A stretch of 64,000 nucleotides of DNA from Haematobia irritans. Taxonomy: Eukaryota > Arthropoda > Insecta > Diptera > Muscidae. A model generated the notes under the pieces. The model saw only the letters and a program-made list of their open reading frames with translations, did not search any database and was not told where the DNA came from. Shown here one piece after another: positions 60,086 through 64,000 of this stretch. Position numbers and translations under genes: made by a program. The stretch's first letter is position 1. Each line of letters opens with the position of its first letter. The DNA is taken from contig NC_134397.1 of assembly GCF_050003625.1 (NCBI RefSeq), positions 192,841,063 through 192,905,062 on the forward strand. The letters are read 5' to 3'.

Positions 60086-60235
60086 TAAGAGAGCCTGATA
60101 CATCGGGCTGCCACCTAACCTAACCTAGATAAGAAGTTCTCGATCGCGTACTAAAATAATGCGAACCATTACAGTCACGGTCGGTCGAAACTTGAGACAT
60201 AAATAATATACCAACATTTGGAGAAAATCTTACCA

Positions 60236-61190
60236 AAAACTACCAAAAAAATTTTATTTTGCAAAAATTTATTTCTTCAGAAAGTTTTGTCAAAATTTTA
60301 TTTCTACAGAAAATTTTGTGAAAATTTTATTTCTATAGAAAATTTGGGCAAAATTTTATTTCTATAGATAATTTTGTCAAAATTTTATTTTTATAGACAT
60401 TTTTGTCAAAATTTTATTTCTATAGAAAACTTTATCTATTTTTTTTTCTATAGAAAATCTTGTCAAAATTTTATTTCTATAGAAAATTTTGTCAAAATAT
60501 TATTTCGCTAGAAATGTTTGCCAAATTTTTATTTCTTTTGAAATTTTTGTCAAAATTTTATTTCTTTTGAAATTTTTGCCAAAATTTTATTTCTATTGAA
60601 AATTTTGTCAAAATTTTATTTCTATAGAAAATTTTGTTAAAATTTTATTTCTATAGAAAATTTTGTCAAGATTTTATTTCTATAGAAAATTTTGTCAAAA
60701 TATTATTTCGGTAGAAATTTTTTGCCAATTTTTTTTTTTCGATAGAAATTTTTGTCAAAAATTTTATTTCTAATTTTATTTCTTTTTTTCTATAGAAAAT
60801 CTTGTCAAATTATTATTTCGGTAGAAATTTTTTCCAAAATTTTATTTTTATAAAAAATTTTGTCAAAATTTTATTTCTATAGATAATTTTGTCAAAATTT
60901 TATTTTTATAGAAAAGTTTGGCAAAATTGTATTTCTATAGAAATTTTTGTCGAAATTTTATTTCTATTGAAAATTTTTCTATAGAATATAAATTTTGCCA
61001 AAATTTTATTTCTATAGAAAATTTTGCCAAAATTTTATTTCTATAGAAAATTTTGCCAAAATGTTATTTCTTTAGAAAATTTTGTCAAAATTTTATTTCT
61101 ATTGAAAATTTTATCAAAATTTTATTTCTGAAGAAAATTTTGTGAAAATTTTATTTCCGTTGAAAATTTTGTCAATTTTTTTTTGGATTT
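60236..61190 (+). repeat. 29-bp minisatellite array
   Basis: About 30 divergent units (TTTCTATAGAAAATTTTGTC type), bordered on the left by TACCAACATTTGGAG and CTACCAAAAAAATTTT. More mutated than the other long arrays. Confidence 0.9.
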
Positions 61191-61918
61191 TTGGATTGAA
61201 TTGGAATTATTTCGTTTCCAAACTTAAAAATAATGAATTGCAAGGATACATGTTTGCTGCGAGGAGATCATCGGCGCCACGGATACCTAATTTGGAGGTC
61301 TCGAGAAAATGTATTTTTCAGGTGCACTAAAAATGGTGTTTGCTTAAAAGAGAATGTCATGGGGTATTAAATTACGAACGATAACTCGATCTAATTTTCC
61401 ATTTGTGGTAGAAGTATGAGAACCTGTGTCGGCCGATGTCCCAGTTATAATTGTTTTCATTAAGGTGGTATCGAAGTAATTGCTATTTTTTATAAGGAAA
61501 ATACTTTGGTATCTGCTTTGGATTCACCATCTTCACCTAGAGCACATTCAGCCGAAGAAATACTAAAAAACTTGTTCAGCACTTCATTTCTTAAACAAAG
61601 CGACACTCCTCAGATGACAATCCAATGGATTTTTCTAATTGGCTAATTTTCGAGAGCACTCACTCAAATCAATATACTCAAGACAAAAGTTGGTCATATA
61701 AAGTAAGAGCAATGTTGCCAGTATTGGAGATTTTTCCCCAAACTGGGGATATGAGGATGAAAATTTTGTGTTGAGGGGTAGGTCATTTCCATAAATTTAT
61801 GGATTCTTTTGCAACCGGTTAAGTATAATAAATCAGGTTTATATGAAATTCTTTTTATTTCTTCATTATCGTTATATTCAATCAACAAAAAAATTGATTT
61901 TGACAAAATTTTCTATAA
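61191..61918. other. Unassigned DNA
   Basis: No gene recognised. 61709-61790 (GCAATGTTGCCAGTATTGGA, TTTTTCCCCAAACTGGGGAT) is another GTTGCCA-bordered fragment. Confidence 0.4.
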
Positions 61919-63291
61919 CAAGTATATACAGCACTAAGTTCGGCCTGGCCAAATCTTAAATACCCACCACCATGAACCAAATATTAGGGTTTCCTTTGAA
62001 ATTTCAGGAGGGCTTGAGGACTTGAGGACACTTCCCGAAGATAAATTTAAAGATTTCACCTATGGGGACTATATCAGATTCTGGATTTGTAAGAACCATT
62101 TTTGTTTGAGTTTTAGCGGAATCATTAACATCTCTTGTAATTGTGCAAGAAAATTATAAAATAACGTCTTGATTTGAAATCTTAAATCTGCAACTTTCAT
62201 GATCAGTGCGCCTTCTACACCCTCAAGAAGTGAATTCGGTCTATATAAAGGCATTACCAAATGGACCGATAATAACTTATCCGATACACGTTTTTGTGAG
62301 CCTAAAATACCAGAATATTTACAATTTCAGGCAAATCAGATAAAAACTACGGTTTCTAGAAACCCAAGGAGTTAAATCGGGAGATCGTTCTTATGGGGGC
62401 TATACTAAAATAAGGACTGATACTCACCGTTTTCGGCACACCTCTTTATGACTCGAAAATACCTCTAGATTTCCAATTTCAGGCAAATAGTATAAAAACT
62501 TCGGATTCTAGAAGCCCAAGAAGTAAAATTGGGAAATCGGTCTATATGGGGGCTATACCAAAATATGGACCGATACTCACCATTTTCGGCACACCTCTTT
62601 ATAGTCCTAAAATACCTCTAGATTTCCAATTTCAGACAAATTGGATAAAAACTACGGTTTCTATAAGCCCAAGACCCCAAATCGGGAGGTCGTTTTATAT
62701 GGAGACCATACCAAAACATGGACCGATACTCACAATTTTTGGCACACATATTTGTGGTCCTAAAATACCTCTAGATTTCCAATTTCAGGTAAATTGAATA
62801 AAAACTGCGGTTTCTATAAGCCCAAGAAGTAAAATCGGGAGATCGGTCTATATGGGGGCTATACCAAAACATGGACCGATACTCACCATTTTTGGCACAC
62901 CTCTTTATGGTCATAAAATACCTCTAGATTTCAATTTTCAGGCAAATTGGATAAAAACTACGATTTCTATAAGCCCAAGACCCCAAATCGGGAGGTCGGT
63001 TTATATGGGGACTATATCAAAACCGATAAGCCCATCTTCGAACTTGACCTGCCTGCAGACAAAAGACGAGTTTGTGCAAAATTTCAGCACGATTGCTTCA
63101 TTATTGAAGACTGTAGCGTGATTACAACAGACAGACAGACGGACAGACGGACATCGTTATATCGTCTTAGAATTTCTCCCTGATCAAGAATATATATACT
63201 TTATATAGTCGGAAATCGATATTTCGATGTGTTACAAACGGAATGACAAACTTATTATACCCCCGCCACCATTCTATGGTGGTGGGTATAA
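61919..63291 (+). repeat. Tandem-unit repeat with hairpin ends, third family
   Basis: Starts ACAAGTATATACAGCACTAA with GTTCGGCCTGGCC, contains about five ~150-bp units (ATGGGGGCTATACCAAAA, TGGACCGATACTCACCAT, AAAATACCTCTAGATTTCC), then GACAGACAGACGGACAGACG and the end ATTCTATGGTGGTGGGTATA. Open frames in it are by-products. Confidence 0.88.
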
Positions 63292-64000
63292 AGATGTGAT
63301 TTTGATTAAATTGCTAAAAAAATACTTTGTCTATAAAAAATTTTATTTATAAATGCTTAATTTTGCCAAAATTGTTTATAAAGAGAATTTTTTTATAAAC
63401 ATTTAATTTTGACCAAAATTTAAAAAAAAATAAACAATACAAATTTGACCAAATTTGTTCATAGAAATAATATTTCCACGACATGTAAATATTTATAAAT
63501 ATTTATGTTTTTTATATTTTAAAGATACAATTTTAAACTTAAAGATGCGGTAAGAGTTTATTACATTAAAATTTTGAAGTTGATCTTGCAGCTCAAAAAC
63601 TTTTTGGGGAATTTTGTGCGGAGTTTTAATGTTAAATGATAATTTTTGTGGACGAAAGCGTCCTAATTTGGGAATAGGAGTCTGAAAAATATTGACAACA
63701 CTGAATAAGAGGATTCTGAGATTTAAGTTATCTCCACACATTTTTGTCGCTGAGCAAAAATATTTTTTTGTATAAATTGTATAATTTGAAGAAATTGAAT
63801 TGTGAAATTGAAGAAACTTGATTAGAAATAACGACACTTTTTCTGTTGTTTAAAAAAATGTCATACATTCAAGGAAAGAATTGGTATTAATAATTGTTAA
63901 AATTCTTTTAGTGCAATACTAATAATATTTAACTCATCTTATGAAATTATGAATATAATTTAAATAAAATTTACTAATTTTAGAAAATATGAGTTATTTA
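63292..64000. other. Unassigned AT-rich DNA
   Basis: A few degenerate 29-bp-like units (63300-63480) and a fragment like 50970-51058 (63600-63705). A 114-codon minus-strand frame (63493-63837) overlaps this fragment and shows no known motif. Confidence 0.4.

Larger units (their letters stand above)
58665..60126 (+). mobile_element. tRNA-derived SINE with two nested TIR elements
   Basis: The SINE head GGGAGCCATCGTGGTGCAAT is cut at 58689 by copy D and again at 59898 by an AATTAATT MITE; it ends GCCACCTAACCTAACCT. Flanks AGAGAAGAAGTT and AGATAAGAAGTT (12 bp, one mismatch) mark its own duplication. Confidence 0.92.

Overview
This window is nuclear DNA of a higher (calyptrate, probably muscid) fly. 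It is AT-rich, intron-rich and crowded with transposable elements. The Dipteran signs are the Tc1/mariner families, tRNA-headed SINEs with the CCTAACCTAACC tail, and short introns with GTAAGT donors. The species cannot be fixed from the sequence alone.

One host gene spans most of the window on the minus strand: an ORP5/ORP8-type oxysterol-binding-protein-related lipid exchanger. Ten coding exons were read, from the ATG at 44508 to the stop at 6320. All exon junctions agree in phase and give a protein of about 962 or 980 residues, depending on one acceptor. The order is a basic N-terminus, PH domain, acidic/Ser-rich linker, lipid-exchange (ORD) domain with EQVSHHPP, and a C-terminal tail anchor. 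Every insertion seen lies in an intron or outside the gene.

Layout. 0-5.1 kb: two decayed LINE reverse-transcriptase copies on opposite strands, one split by a mariner. 5.1-13.4 kb: 3' region and exons 10-6, with a plus-strand LOA-like LINE in intron 9 that holds an antisense copy of itself. 13.4-19.3 kb: a 29-bp minisatellite of about 2.2 kb, split by a 217-bp insert that carries a hammerhead ribozyme motif, then a tandem-unit repeat. 19.3-20.4 kb: exons 5-3. 20.4-36.5 kb: giant intron 2 with DD41D and DD37E elements, TIR elements carrying tRNA-like pairs, a second minisatellite, a hAT MITE and a possible small spliced plus-strand gene. 36.5-44.5 kb: exon 2, mariner copies, a tandem duplication, exon 1. 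44.5-64 kb: upstream DNA with SINEs, nested TIR elements, a second DD37E element and more tandem-unit repeats.

The most interesting items are: (i) the hammerhead motif at 16115-16182 (minus), inside an insert flanked by a 14-bp target duplication; (ii) a roughly 0.9-kb TIR element in four copies, each with two divergently oriented tRNA-like sequences, ends CACGCAAA and a 2-bp TA/CA/TG duplication; a second family repeats this layout; (iii) a wider set of CAC-ended elements with 2-bp duplications, several of whose empty sites can be read from host repeats in the same window.
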